A stretch of DNA of 64,000 nt from Solirubrobacteraceae bacterium (GTDB taxonomy: Bacteria; Actinomycetota; Thermoleophilia; Solirubrobacterales; Solirubrobacteraceae): contig JAPSGI010000004.1 of the NCBI GenBank assembly GCA_031177685.1, positions 155,134-219,133 of the forward strand. The letters run 5' to 3'. The notes under the pieces were generated by a model. It was not told where the DNA came from. It did not search any database and saw nothing but the letters and a program-made list of their open reading frames with translations. Below are positions 33,049 through 42,049 of this stretch, in pieces (within the stretch, counting starts at the first letter, position 1; each line of letters opens with the position of its first letter). The position numbers were made by a program, and so were the translations under genes.

Positions 33049-34104
33049 TCAGGGCGGGGGTGTTGTCGGGGTCGTGGGCGGGGGAGTCGTCGGGGTCGTG
33101 GGCGTGACCGGCGTGGTCGGTGTCGTGGGCGTGGTCGGTGTCGTGGTCGCCGGCGGGCGCTGGGGTCTGCGCTTGCGCCTGCGGCGGCCGCGGTCTGGCT
33201 TGGTCGGCGTGCGTGCCTTTGTCTCGCCCGATGGATTCGTCGCCGCCGGCGGCGTGGACGCGATCGGCGGCGTGGCTGGCCGCGACGAGCTTGGCCCTCG
33301 CGCGCTGCGCGAGCGGCTCGGCGTACGCCGCCGTGTGCGGCGCGCGGCCCTCGGCAGGGTCGTCGCCACCGCGTTTGGAGGGTGCGCGTGCGGGCCGGAG
33401 GCACTGCGCGCCGCCGGCCGCGGGCCGACGAGCGCACGACCGTCTGCTGCCGGCGCACGCTTGAGCAACGGGCTCTGGGAGGTCGCCAGCGCGCTTCCGG
33501 CGAGCACGAGCGCGAGCATTGCCGAGGCCACGGCGCCGCGACGCACGCGCGTCGCGGCGGCGCCGTCTTCGCGCGAGCCGGTCAGCCGGTTCGCGATGAC
33601 GTGCACGACGTTGCGCCGCCGCCGCAACGTGCGGTCCCACATCTGTGGCCAGGCGCCGGCGAGCAGAAGGGTCAGCGAAAGCACGCACGCCGTCAGAAGC
33701 GCGAGCTGCCACAGCAGCCACCCGATCGCTGGACCGCCGCCCGCCAGCGCGCCGCTGACCGTCTCGATCACCGCGATCACCGCGAGCGTGTTGATCGCGG
33801 CGACGGCGGCCATGACCGCAAACCAGGTCGCGTCGTCCGCCCGGTCCGGCAAGCGCTCCCACACAGCAGCGCGGCGAGCCGGGGCACCGCTGGCGGCGCT
33901 CGCGCTGCGCTTTCTCAGAAGCGCGGCATAGCTACGCAGCCCCCGGGCCACCGCGGCCGACGCGCCGATCGTCGCGATCACCAGCAAAGCCCACTGGGTC
34001 ACGCTGAGCGGCGTGTCGAACGGACGTGCGAGCAAGCGCACGAGCGACACGACCGAGACCAACATCGCAATCCCGAAGAGGAGAAGTAACCCCGCGCGAC
34101 GCAT
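33049..34104 (-). CDS. Membrane protein with a Thr-Thr-Pro repeat tail
   Basis: A 351-residue protein with N-terminal helices at about 5-25 and 38-54, two more at about 90-118 and 122-148, and one near 195-212. A basic Arg/Ser/Pro-rich stretch and a C-terminal tail of Thr-Thr-Pro units (about the last 40 residues) follow. The tail looks like an extended, possibly glycosylated, cell-wall-spanning segment, but this is an inference. No domain is recognised. It is divergent from the MalT-type regulator across an AT-rich promoter region. Confidence 0.65.
   Translation of the reverse strand: MRRAGLLLLFGIAMLVSVVSLVRLLARPFDTPLSVTQWALLVIATIGASAAVARGLRSYAALLRKRSASAASGAPARRAAVWERLPDRADDATWFAVMAAVAAINTLAVIAVIETVSGALAGGGPAIGWLLWQLALLTACVLSLTLLLAGAWPQMWDRTLRRRRNVVHVIANRLTGSREDGAAATRVRRGAVASAMLALVLAGSALATSQSPLLKRAPAADGRALVGPRPAARSASGPHAHPPNAVATTLPRAARRTRRRTPSRSRSARGPSSSRPATPPIASTPPAATNPSGETKARTPTKPDRGRRRRKRRPQRPPATTTPTTPTTPTTPVTPTTPTTPPPTTPTTPPP
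33052..33155. repeat. Short tandem repeat encoding Thr-Thr-Pro units
   Basis: On the plus strand the stretch is built from variants of GTCGGGGTC and GTGGGCGTG, imperfect 9-base units that encode Thr-Thr-Pro on the minus strand. Repeats like this can change length by slippage. It is inside the C-terminus of the membrane protein gene. Confidence 0.6.
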
Positions 34105-34364
34105 CGTCCTTGGAGCAGCACGCTATCAGCGCCACAGAACTCGCAACGCGCAAAGTTAACCTAAAGGTGTAAATACACAGTAATTGCTTCGAAAAGGCAC
34201 CATTGCCACGGGCGAGCCGTGAGTCATCCAGATGAAAAAAGGGGGTTAGAACACCCTGAAATCGCCGTCACTGTCGTCACTCTGAAATCCAGGAGCCGTC
34301 CATATGGGTGAGATTCGGCGATCGGATGTGCGGTAAGCGCCGCCGTTACTGATAGAAGCGGGTA
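34105..34364. promoter_or_regulatory. AT-rich divergent regulatory region with nested repeats
   Basis: This gap is strikingly AT-rich for the genome (a sampled 60-base line is 42 % GC). It holds a palindrome GTGTA-AA-TACAC (34167-34178), an inverted repeat TCATC-CA-GATGA (34224-34235), and a nested direct-repeat element at 34256-34289. It separates the Thr-Thr-Pro membrane protein (minus) from the MalT-type regulator (plus), so one or both are probably tightly regulated from here. Confidence 0.6.
34256..34289 (+). repeat. Nested direct repeats, candidate regulator-binding element
   Basis: Two copies of CTGAAATC (34256-34263 and 34282-34289) bracket two copies of CGTCACT (34266-34272 and 34275-34281, nine bases apart). 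The order is A-B-B-A in the same orientation. The element ends 75 bases before the regulator start and looks like an operator for multimeric binding. Confidence 0.55.
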
Positions 34365-36584
34365 ATGCAGGTGACGGGGACCGGGGGGTCGCAGGTCGTA
34401 CCGGCCAAGCTGGCGATACCGCCTCGGCGCCCTGAGGTGGTCGTGCGTGAGCGCGTCGTGGGCCTCCTCGACGAGGCGGTCGAGCAGCCGCTCACCGTCG
34501 TCCACGCAGCGGCCGGCTACGGCAAGACGACGGCGCTTGCGACGTGGCTGGACACCCTGGACGCATGCCGCACCTGGATGTCCCTCGACCTCCTGGACAA
34601 CGACCCCCGGCGGCTGCTCGCGCATCTCCTCGCGGCGATCGACGACTCCCTGCCGGAGTCCATGGCGGAGGCGCGGAAGGCCCTCGGAGACGGCTCCGAC
34701 CTGCTGTACACCGTCGTTCCGCTGACGGTCAACGCCCTGGACGATCACGCGTCGGACCGCGTCGTGGTCGTGCTGGACAACTACGACGTGGTCCGCAACC
34801 CGGACTGCCACGAGCTCCTGCTCGCTCTCGTCGACGCACTGCCCGAACCCGTGCGGCTGATCGTGTCCAGCCGCACGGCACCGCCGCTGCGGCTCGCGCG
34901 CCGGCGGATGTTGGAGATCCTGGGCGAACTGGGAGCGAGCGAGCTGCGCTTTCAGGACGGGGAGTCCGAGAGGCTGCTGAACGGCTCGCTCGAGCTGGGG
35001 CTCGAGCCGGACGTCGTCGACATGATCGAGTCGCGGGTGGAGGGTTGGGCGGCGGGGCTCGCGCTGCTGGGCTCCTCGCTGGCCGAGGATTCCGACCGGG
35101 TCAACTACCTCCACGCGTTCGCGACACACAAACCAGAGCTGACGGGGACAAAGGTCGCGACCTACCTGATGGAGGAGGTGCTCGACGGGACGCAACCGCG
35201 ACTGCGCGAGTTCCTGTGCCGCACGTCGATCCTGGGCCGGCTCAACGGGCCTCTGTGCGAGGCCGTGCTCGAGGATTCCACTGCCCACGAGCTGCTCGCC
35301 GACGTTCACCGCTCGAATCTGTTCGTGGCGGTTCTGGAGGCGGACGAGGCCGGCGAATGGCTGCGCTACCACCGAATGTTCGCGGAGCTCCTGGAGCGTG
35401 AGCTGAACGCGAGCTCGCCAGGACTCGTGCCCGTGCTGCACCGGCGCGCCTGCGCCTGGTTCGCGGCCAACGGCTTGCCGGAGGACGCGATCCGCCACGC
35501 CATCGCGGCCGGCGACGGTCCGCGCGCCGCCACGCTGCTGCGTGAGAACTGGCGCTTCCTGCTCAACGAGCAGCGATTCGTCACGGTGCGTCACCTGATC
35601 TCGGAGCTGCCGCCCGACCGCGGCGACCTGGACGTGTTCTGCGAGGCACTCGACACGCTGTGCATGTCCCTCGACGGCACGGACCCGCGACTGGTGGCGC
35701 AGCGGCTGGACGCGCTCGAGCGACGATGCGACGCACCCGGAGCCGCCCCGCTGATCGCCCGCATGCGCGTGAGCCCGTACTTCGGCGACGTGAAACGAGC
35801 AGTCGAGGCCGGCTGGGCGGTGTGGGAGCGCTATCCCGATCTGGACACGCGCGCGCAGGTGGCCAGCCAGCTCGGTGCGGTGCTCTGGTTCGCGGGCGAG
35901 CGAGCGGCGGCGCGGGACGTGCTCGAGCCGATCGTCCCGATGATCGAGGACGCCACGCTACGCGGCTCCGCGCTGGCGGTACTGGCGCTGACAGCGGCCG
36001 ACGAGGACGACGTCGCGCTCGCCGAGCGCTACGCGCGCGAGGCCGTCGGGTGGGCCGAGGCGCACGGCCACGGCGACGCGCTGGCGTGCCATCTGGCGTA
36101 CCTCGCGCTCGGCGAGGCGCTGCGGCTTCGAGGCGCGCTCGACCAAGCGGACGAGCAGCTCGTGGTTGCCGCCCGCACGACCGCCCGGCTGCCCACCTCC
36201 GTGTACCACGCCTCCACGCTCGTGTTCGAGGCCCAGCTGGCGCTCTCCCGGCGCGATCTCGCTCAGGCCCGCGCCCGCGCGGCCGCGGCTCGTGCGATCG
36301 TGGACCGCTACGCGGATGTCGGTACGCTCGCCGAGCGCTTGGAGCGCGTGGACGCGACCCTGCAGCGTCGCAGCGACGACGAGCTGCGCGGCAGCCAGCC
36401 CACCGGCGCCGAGCTACGCGTGCTGAGGCTGCTGCCGAGCGACCTCACCCTGGCCCAGATAGCCGAGGAGCTCTTCCTGTCCGTGCACACCGTCAAGAGC
36501 CACGTCCGCAGGCTGTACCGCCGCCTTGGCGCGACCACGCGCGAGCAGGCGATCGACGCGGCTCGCGCCCGCGAGCTGATCTGA
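34365..36584 (+). CDS. MalT-type LuxR-family transcriptional activator
   Basis: A 739-residue STAND-type ATPase regulator. The N-terminal P-loop is AAGYGKTTAL (Gly51-Thr56), with Walker B VVVVLDNYD and the SSRTAPPL sensor. A winged-helix and tetratricopeptide-like middle follow, then a C-terminal LuxR helix-turn-helix in the last 65 residues (LAQIAEELFLSVHTVKSHVRRLYRRLG region). MalT-like proteins multimerise when they bind ATP and an inducer. The inducer here is unknown. The start is an ATG downstream of the AT-rich repeat region. Confidence 0.92.
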   Translation: MQVTGTGGSQVVPAKLAIPPRRPEVVVRERVVGLLDEAVEQPLTVVHAAAGYGKTTALATWLDTLDACRTWMSLDLLDNDPRRLLAHLLAAIDDSLPESMAEARKALGDGSDLLYTVVPLTVNALDDHASDRVVVVLDNYDVVRNPDCHELLLALVDALPEPVRLIVSSRTAPPLRLARRRMLEILGELGASELRFQDGESERLLNGSLELGLEPDVVDMIESRVEGWAAGLALLGSSLAEDSDRVNYLHAFATHKPELTGTKVATYLMEEVLDGTQPRLREFLCRTSILGRLNGPLCEAVLEDSTAHELLADVHRSNLFVAVLEADEAGEWLRYHRMFAELLERELNASSPGLVPVLHRRACAWFAANGLPEDAIRHAIAAGDGPRAATLLRENWRFLLNEQRFVTVRHLISELPPDRGDLDVFCEALDTLCMSLDGTDPRLVAQRLDALERRCDAPGAAPLIARMRVSPYFGDVKRAVEAGWAVWERYPDLDTRAQVASQLGAVLWFAGERAAARDVLEPIVPMIEDATLRGSALAVLALTAADEDDVALAERYAREAVGWAEAHGHGDALACHLAYLALGEALRLRGALDQADEQLVVAARTTARLPTSVYHASTLVFEAQLALSRRDLAQARARAAAARAIVDRYADVGTLAERLERVDATLQRRSDDELRGSQPTGAELRVLRLLPSDLTLAQIAEELFLSVHTVKSHVRRLYRRLGATTREQAIDAARARELI

Positions 36585-36594
36585 AGCGCGCGCG

Positions 36595-37335
36595 TCAGGG
36601 GCGCAGACGCACCGGCGTCCCGATCGGCACGCGCCGTGCCATCCACGCGATGCGCCCGTTGTTCACGCGAATGCAGCCGTGCGAACGGGCGGTCCCGAGC
36701 GGGTCGCGGAAGCTCGCGCCTCCGCGACCATGGATGGCCACGCGTCCCGGCCCGCCCCCGTAGCTCTCGAGCACCCGCGAGAGGGCCGTGAGCGACAGCG
36801 CCCACGGGCCCAGGAACCCATTGGGATTCGGCTGACGGTTGGCCTCGTAGATCGCCGCCAGGCCGTGCGGCGTGGGGGTCGCGGGCGCACCGACCACCGC
36901 CCGGAAGCGGACCACCGGCCGGCCGTCGCGGAACACCGTGACCCGCCGCGAGCGCGTGCGAACGTCGACCCAGTAGCGGGTTCGTCCCAGCAGCACGCGG
37001 TCGAGCTGCACCCACCCCGCACTCCCGTTCGGCCGCACGGCCAGCAGGACCTTCACCCACCGGCGTCCGGCGTACGTCGCCCCCGCGAGCACGAGGAGGC
37101 GCTGCGGCTGCGCCGACCAGGAGGTCTGCGGAGTGACCCACCGGCCGCGACGGGGAGAGTCGAGCCGGGCCCGCACGAACGACGGGGCGACGATGCGTGC
37201 CACGACCGACCCGTGCACCCGCGACGGCGGGTGGATCGTCGGCTTTCCGCCGGCGGGTGGCGTGGCGGCGTGCGCGCCTGCCGCCGGAAGCAAGACGAGC
37301 GCGCCCACGATCACGATCGCAGCTCGTGACCTCAC
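36595..37335 (-). CDS. Secreted L,D-transpeptidase (YkuD family)
   Basis: A 246-residue exported enzyme with a signal peptide (residues 4-24, ending AGAHA) and a YkuD catalytic domain ending in SHGCIRVNN, with nucleophile Cys221 and His219; the upstream IHGRGG carries the second conserved His. Such enzymes form 3-3 peptidoglycan crosslinks. The region before the catalytic domain (about 45-120) looks like an SH3-like or Ig-like module. The GTG at 37335 sits just before the signal peptide. Confidence 0.88.
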   Translation of the reverse strand: MRSRAAIVIVGALVLLPAAGAHAATPPAGGKPTIHPPSRVHGSVVARIVAPSFVRARLDSPRRGRWVTPQTSWSAQPQRLLVLAGATYAGRRWVKVLLAVRPNGSAGWVQLDRVLLGRTRYWVDVRTRSRRVTVFRDGRPVVRFRAVVGAPATPTPHGLAAIYEANRQPNPNGFLGPWALSLTALSRVLESYGGGPGRVAIHGRGGASFRDPLGTARSHGCIRVNNGRIAWMARRVPIGTPVRLRP

Positions 37336-37438
37336 GTTCCGGAAACAGTACGCGTTCCTCCCGCCGTGCACGCCTACGCCGCGGCGCAGCCTGCGGCGAT
37401 CGCGTGAGGCCCCGCCCCGGGCTGGGTATGGGGGCGGT

Positions 37439-38401
37439 ATGGCGCGAGCGCAGTCGCCGGCGGCCGGCACGACGATCCAGACCGACGGGCAGCCCGACGG
37501 CGCGCGCGCCGCGCGGGGGCCCGCCACGCCGCGCCTGCATCGCCTGGCCGACCGGATCGAGACGCTGAGCGCGCTGGACCCGGTGGGCGACCGGCTGGCC
37601 GCCGCGGTGCGCGCGACGGTCCGCCCCGGGCGGCTGAAGGGCCTGATGAGCGGAAGCTGGCTGGGCCACCCGGTCCATCCCGTGCTGACCGACATGGCGC
37701 TGTCCGCGTGGGTGAGCGCCGCGCTGCTGGACGTGTGGGGCGGCGAGGAGACGGCGCCCGCGGCCGACCGGCTGGTCGCCGCGGGGATAGCCGCCGCCGT
37801 CCCCACCGCGCTGACCGGCATGACCGACTGGGGCGACACCGTCGGCGGCGCGCGGCGGGTGGGACTCGTCCATGCCGCCGCGAACTCGGCCGCGCTGACC
37901 CTCTACTCCGCCTCCTACGGGATGCGCCGCGCCGGGCGGCGGCGCGCCGGGCTCGCGCTGGGCTTCGGCGGCGCCGGCGCCGTACTCGCCGGCGCCTTCC
38001 TGGGCGGGCACATCGCGTACTCGCGCGGGGTCGGGGTCAACCAGACGGCGTTCGAGGAGGCGCTGACCGAATGGACGCCGGTGCTGGACGAGTCCGAGCT
38101 GCCCGACGGGCAACCGGTGCGAGCGCGGACCCCGGACGGCGTCGAGCTGCTGGTCCTGCGCCGCGGGACCGAGGTGTTCGCGCTGTCGAACCGCTGCACG
38201 CACCGCGGCGGCGCGCTGCACGAGGGCGAGGTCGACGGCGACGTGGTCACCTGTCCGCTGCACGGCAGCCGCTTCTGCCTGCGCGACGGCGCCGTGGTGC
38301 GCGGGCCGGCCAGCGCGCCCGAGCCGGCCTACGAGACGCGCGTGCGCGAGGGGCGCGTGGAGGTTCGCCTGCTGGAGATCCACCGCGAGCGTGCCGCCTA
38401 G
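37439..38401 (+). CDS. DUF2231 membrane protein fused to a Rieske 2Fe-2S domain
   Basis: A 320-residue protein. Residues about 70-200 form a DUF2231-like membrane domain with four helices (WLGHPVHPVLTDMALSAWV start). Residues 225-315 form a Rieske ferredoxin domain with ligands Cys253-x-His255 and Cys272-x2-His275 (CTHRGG and CPLHGS). It may move electrons at the membrane. The redox partner is unknown. The next gene starts at its stop (TAG TGG junction) and is likely co-transcribed. Confidence 0.88.
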   Translation: MARAQSPAAGTTIQTDGQPDGARAARGPATPRLHRLADRIETLSALDPVGDRLAAAVRATVRPGRLKGLMSGSWLGHPVHPVLTDMALSAWVSAALLDVWGGEETAPAADRLVAAGIAAAVPTALTGMTDWGDTVGGARRVGLVHAAANSAALTLYSASYGMRRAGRRRAGLALGFGGAGAVLAGAFLGGHIAYSRGVGVNQTAFEEALTEWTPVLDESELPDGQPVRARTPDGVELLVLRRGTEVFALSNRCTHRGGALHEGEVDGDVVTCPLHGSRFCLRDGAVVRGPASAPEPAYETRVREGRVEVRLLEIHRERAA

Positions 38402-39087
38402 TGGCCCTGGCCGACGCGGCGGTGGGCAGGGTGTTCGGCGGGCTCGCGCGCCTGCGCGACGACCGCGCGCTGCACCCGCACGGGATCGTGGCGCGGGGGA
38501 CGCTGCGGGCCCTGGGCGCCCCGGCCGGGCGCGGCAGCGAGCTGCTGGCGCGCGCGGGCGAGCACCCCGTGATCGTGCGCCTGTCGCGCGGCGGCGGGCT
38601 GCCCGAGCCGCTGCCCGACGTCCTGGGCTGCGCCCTGCGGATTCCGGACGCCTACGGGCCCGGGGAGCACCAGGACTTCGCGCTGGCGAGCTCGCTCCCC
38701 GCGCCCGTGGGGCGCCACGCGCTGGTCCCGGCGCTCGGCTTTCCCGCCGCCTTCTACTCCAGCGTGCTTCCCTACCGCATCGGCGGCGAGACCCGGATGG
38801 TGGGCGCGGCGGTGCAGCGGCCCGCCGGCCGGCGCGGGGGCCTGGACGCGATGGCGCAGGCCGTGCGCGACCGAACGCTGCGCGTCACCGTGTCGGTGGC
38901 CTCCGTGCTGGGCCCGTGGGAGGCCGTCGCCACGCTCGACGTGGACACCCTCGGCTCCCCGGAAGACGCCCGGATCCGCTTCAACCCCTGGAACACCGGG
39001 GACGGCATCCGTCCGACGGGGGTCCTGCAGCGCCTGCGCGACCCGGCGTACCGCTCCAGCCAGGCCGCCTCGCCCGGTGCGGACTGA
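38401..39087 (+). CDS. Hypothetical protein, possibly catalase-superfamily-like
   Basis: A 228-residue soluble protein starting at a GTG that shares its first base with the last base of the previous stop. The middle PVIVRLSRGGGLPEPLPDVLGCALRIPDAYGPGEHQDFALASS and the C-terminal RFNPWNTGDGIRPTGVLQRLRDPAYRSSQ recall the heme-catalase-like fold seen in hypothetical actinobacterial proteins, but the essential catalase His/Asn/Tyr set is not evident. It is coupled to a Rieske gene, which suggests redox metabolism. Function not assigned. Confidence 0.55.
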   Translation: MALADAAVGRVFGGLARLRDDRALHPHGIVARGTLRALGAPAGRGSELLARAGEHPVIVRLSRGGGLPEPLPDVLGCALRIPDAYGPGEHQDFALASSLPAPVGRHALVPALGFPAAFYSSVLPYRIGGETRMVGAAVQRPAGRRGGLDAMAQAVRDRTLRVTVSVASVLGPWEAVATLDVDTLGSPEDARIRFNPWNTGDGIRPTGVLQRLRDPAYRSSQAASPGAD

Positions 39088-39123
39088 CCCGGCGGCCGGG
39101 AACAGTAGGGTGCCGGCCCGCGC

Positions 39124-39927
39124 ATGGCCTTCGACGACGACACCGCGCTGCGGCCGCTGGGCGGCGGCACGTACGAGGCCTGGATCAGCGAGACGTGGTG
39201 GACGCCGCGCGGACCGCTCGGGGGCTACGTGATGGCGATTGTGCTGCGCGCGCTGGCGCTCGCCGTGGACGACGGGGACCGCGCGCCGCGGTCGCTGACC
39301 GTCCACTTCCTGCGCCCGCCGGCCGCCGGCCCGGCGACCGTCCACCCACACGTGGAGCGCCGGGGTCGCTCCCTCACCTCGGCCAGCGCGCGGCTCGAGC
39401 AGGACGGCAAGCTGCTGGCGCTCGCGCTCGCCGCGTTCTCGCATCCCTGGCCGGGCCCGCTGCTCGACGACGCCCCGATCCCCGACGGCGTCGAGCCGCC
39501 CTCGCCGGTCGACCCGCCGGCGCGCGACCTCCCGGGTGCGCCCCGCCCGCCCTTCACCGACCTGCTGCTCATGCAGCGCCGCTTCGGGGCGCCCGCGTTC
39601 AGCCGGGCCGAGCACGCCGAGGTCGGCGGGTGGCTCGGGCTGCGCGAGGAGCGCCCGGTGGACGCGCTGACGGTTACGCTGCTGGCCGACGCCTGGTTCC
39701 CCGCGCCCTGGCCGCGTCTCACGGCGCTCGCGCCGGCACCGACGATCGACATGACGGTCCACTTCCGCGCGCCGCTCCCCCTCCCCGCCTCGCCGCTGCT
39801 CGGCCGCTTCCGCACGCGTCTGGTCCGCGACGGCTTCTTCGAGGAGGACGGCGAGCTGTGGGCGCCGGACGGGACGCTAGTCGCCCAGTCGCGCCAGCTC
39901 GGCCTGCTGATAGATGCCCATGCGTAG
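39124..39927 (+). CDS. Acyl-CoA thioesterase family protein (double hotdog fold)
   Basis: A 267-residue double-hotdog thioesterase. The first hotdog has TWWTPRGPLGGYVMAIVLRAL and the SLTVHFLRPPAAG strand, the second has PTIDMTVHFRAPLPLP. This layout fits TesB-like or DUF3-type acyl-CoA thioesterases that release free fatty acids from CoA. It overlaps the MMPL exporter gene by 14 bases, which suggests a role in handling a lipid product. Confidence 0.82.
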   Translation: MAFDDDTALRPLGGGTYEAWISETWWTPRGPLGGYVMAIVLRALALAVDDGDRAPRSLTVHFLRPPAAGPATVHPHVERRGRSLTSASARLEQDGKLLALALAAFSHPWPGPLLDDAPIPDGVEPPSPVDPPARDLPGAPRPPFTDLLLMQRRFGAPAFSRAEHAEVGGWLGLREERPVDALTVTLLADAWFPAPWPRLTALAPAPTIDMTVHFRAPLPLPASPLLGRFRTRLVRDGFFEEDGELWAPDGTLVAQSRQLGLLIDAHA

Positions 39928-42049
39928 GTTCGCGCGCGTCGTGGCGGGGCGCCGCGGCAAGTGGGCGGCGATCGCGTCCTGGGTCGTCCTGCTCGCCGTG
40001 TTCGGACCGCTCGGGGGCAACCTCGCCGACCGCACGGACGACGACACGCAGGCGTTCCTCCCGCGCAACGCGGAGTCCACGGAGGTCCTGCGGCTGCTCG
40101 ACCGCGAGTTCCCGAGCGGGGACACGACCAACGGCCTGATCGTCTACGAGCGCAGAGGCGGCCTGATCGCGGCCGACCGGACAAAGATCGCGCGCGACGC
40201 GCAGCGCGTGCAGCGGGCCATCCCCGTGGTCGGCCGGGTCGTGCCGGGCGCCCGATCGCGCGACGGGTCGGTGGCGCTGACCGCCTTCCAGGTGCCCGAC
40301 GACAACGAGCGGCTCGACGACTGGGGCAAGGACGTGCGGCGCATCGTCGGGAACGGAGCCGGCGGGCTGAACGTGTACGTCACCGGCAACCTCGGCTTCA
40401 CCACCGACGCCGCCGAGATCTTCTCCTCGATCGACGCCAGGCTGCTGCTGGCCACGGTGACGCTGGTCCTGCTCCTGCTCGGCGCGATCTACCGCTCGCC
40501 GATCATCGCGGTCATCCCCATCGTCGTGGTGGGCGTCGCCTACGGCTTGGCCCAAGGGCTGATCTACCTCTACGCGGAGACCGGCGCGACCGTCTCCACG
40601 AACGCCACGAGCATCCTCGTGGTGCTGATGTTCGGGGTGGGCACCGACTACTGCCTGCTGCTCGTGTCGCGCTACCGGGAGGAGCTGCGCCTGCACGAGG
40701 ACAAGCACGAGGCGATGCAGCGCGCGATGCGCCGCTCCGGCCCCGCCATCCTGGCCAGCGGGCTCACCGTGGCGCTGTCGATGCTGGTGCTGCTGGTGGC
40801 CGAGACGGGCTCGATCCACTCGCTCGGCCCCGTCGCGGCGATCGGCGTGCTCTGCGTGCTGCTGGCCGGCCTGACGCTGCTGCCCGCGCTGCTGACGATC
40901 GCCGGGCGCCGCGGGTTCTGGCCCCGGCAGGGCCTGGTCGCGTTCGACCCGGCGGGCCACGCCGTCGCGCACGAGGGGCTGTGGCGGCGCTTCGGCGGGC
41001 GTGTCCTGCGGCGGCCGGGGTGGGCGCTGGGCGCCACGACGCTGCTGTTCGCGGCCGGTGGCCTGGGGCTGCTCGCCTACAAGGAGGACTACAGCACCAC
41101 GACGTTCTTCAAGAAGCCGACCGAGAGCGTGGACGGCTTCCGCGTGCTCGAGCGCGCCTTCCCCGCCGGCACGCTCGCTCCCTCCACCGCGGTGATTCGG
41201 CGGGCGGGCGGGCGCGTGACCCCGCGGGACCTGCGCGCGGCGGCGGCCCGCCTCTCCGCCGTGCCCGGCGTGGCGGCCGCCGTGCCCACCGGGCAGCGCT
41301 CGCGCGACGGGACGATGGCCACCCTGGACGTGATCCTGCGCGGCGACCCGTACCGGGCGAGCGGCCTGGACGTGGTGCCGCGGCTGCGCGCCGCCGTGCG
41401 CGACGTGGCCCCGGGCGTCAGCGGCCTGATCGGCGGCGGGAGCGCGGTCCAGTACGACTTCGACGAGTCCACCGCGCGCGACCTGAAGCTGATCGTGCCG
41501 ATCGCGCTGGCCGTGATCGCGGTGATCCTGGGCCTCCTGCTGCAGGCGGTGGTGGCACCGCTGGTGCTGATCGCGACGGTGATCGCCTCGTTCTTCGGCA
41601 CGCTGGGGATGTCCCTACTGTTCATCCGCTACGTCGTGGGCGACCCCGGGGTGGACAACTCGCTGCCGACCTTCGCCTTCATCTTCCTCGTGGCGCTGGG
41701 AATCGACTACACGATCTTCCTCATGAGCCGCGTGCGCGAGGAGGCGCGGCGCCACGGCACGCGCGAGGGGACGCTGCGGGCGCTCTCCGCCACCGGCCCG
41801 GTGATCACCAGCGCGGGGATCATCCTGGCCGGGACGTTCTCGGTCCTCATGACGCTGCCCGTCACGTTCACGTTCGACCTGGGCTTCCTGGTCGCGCTGG
41901 GCATCCTGCTGGACACCTTCGTGGTGCGCACGATCATGGTGCCCGCCGCGCTGGAGCTGATCGGCGACCGGATCTGGTGGCCGTCGACCGCGCGCGGCGG
42001 CGGGCGGGTCCTGCGCGAGGAGCCCGAGCCGGCGCCCGAGCCGGCCTAG
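39914..42049 (+). CDS. MMPL/RND family lipid transporter
   Basis: A 711-residue inner-membrane transporter with twelve predicted helices in two halves. Each half has a periplasmic domain (about residues 40-175 and 385-500) followed by a helix bundle. Typical MMPL segments are GTDYCLLLVSRYREEL near 235 and GIDYTIFLMSRVREEAR near 595, carrying the Asp-Tyr pairs of the proton relay. Actinobacterial MMPL proteins export cell-envelope lipids. The start overlaps the thioesterase gene; the ATG at 39920 is an alternative. The stop interlocks with the convergent gene on CTAG. Confidence 0.92.
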   Translation: MPMRRFARVVAGRRGKWAAIASWVVLLAVFGPLGGNLADRTDDDTQAFLPRNAESTEVLRLLDREFPSGDTTNGLIVYERRGGLIAADRTKIARDAQRVQRAIPVVGRVVPGARSRDGSVALTAFQVPDDNERLDDWGKDVRRIVGNGAGGLNVYVTGNLGFTTDAAEIFSSIDARLLLATVTLVLLLLGAIYRSPIIAVIPIVVVGVAYGLAQGLIYLYAETGATVSTNATSILVVLMFGVGTDYCLLLVSRYREELRLHEDKHEAMQRAMRRSGPAILASGLTVALSMLVLLVAETGSIHSLGPVAAIGVLCVLLAGLTLLPALLTIAGRRGFWPRQGLVAFDPAGHAVAHEGLWRRFGGRVLRRPGWALGATTLLFAAGGLGLLAYKEDYSTTTFFKKPTESVDGFRVLERAFPAGTLAPSTAVIRRAGGRVTPRDLRAAAARLSAVPGVAAAVPTGQRSRDGTMATLDVILRGDPYRASGLDVVPRLRAAVRDVAPGVSGLIGGGSAVQYDFDESTARDLKLIVPIALAVIAVILGLLLQAVVAPLVLIATVIASFFGTLGMSLLFIRYVVGDPGVDNSLPTFAFIFLVALGIDYTIFLMSRVREEARRHGTREGTLRALSATGPVITSAGIILAGTFSVLMTLPVTFTFDLGFLVALGILLDTFVVRTIMVPAALELIGDRIWWPSTARGGGRVLREEPEPAPEPA

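Noticed and set aside
33052..33155. Possible CRISPR-like repeat array
   Set aside because: The units are adjacent 9-base repeats in frame with Thr-Thr-Pro codons, with no spacers.
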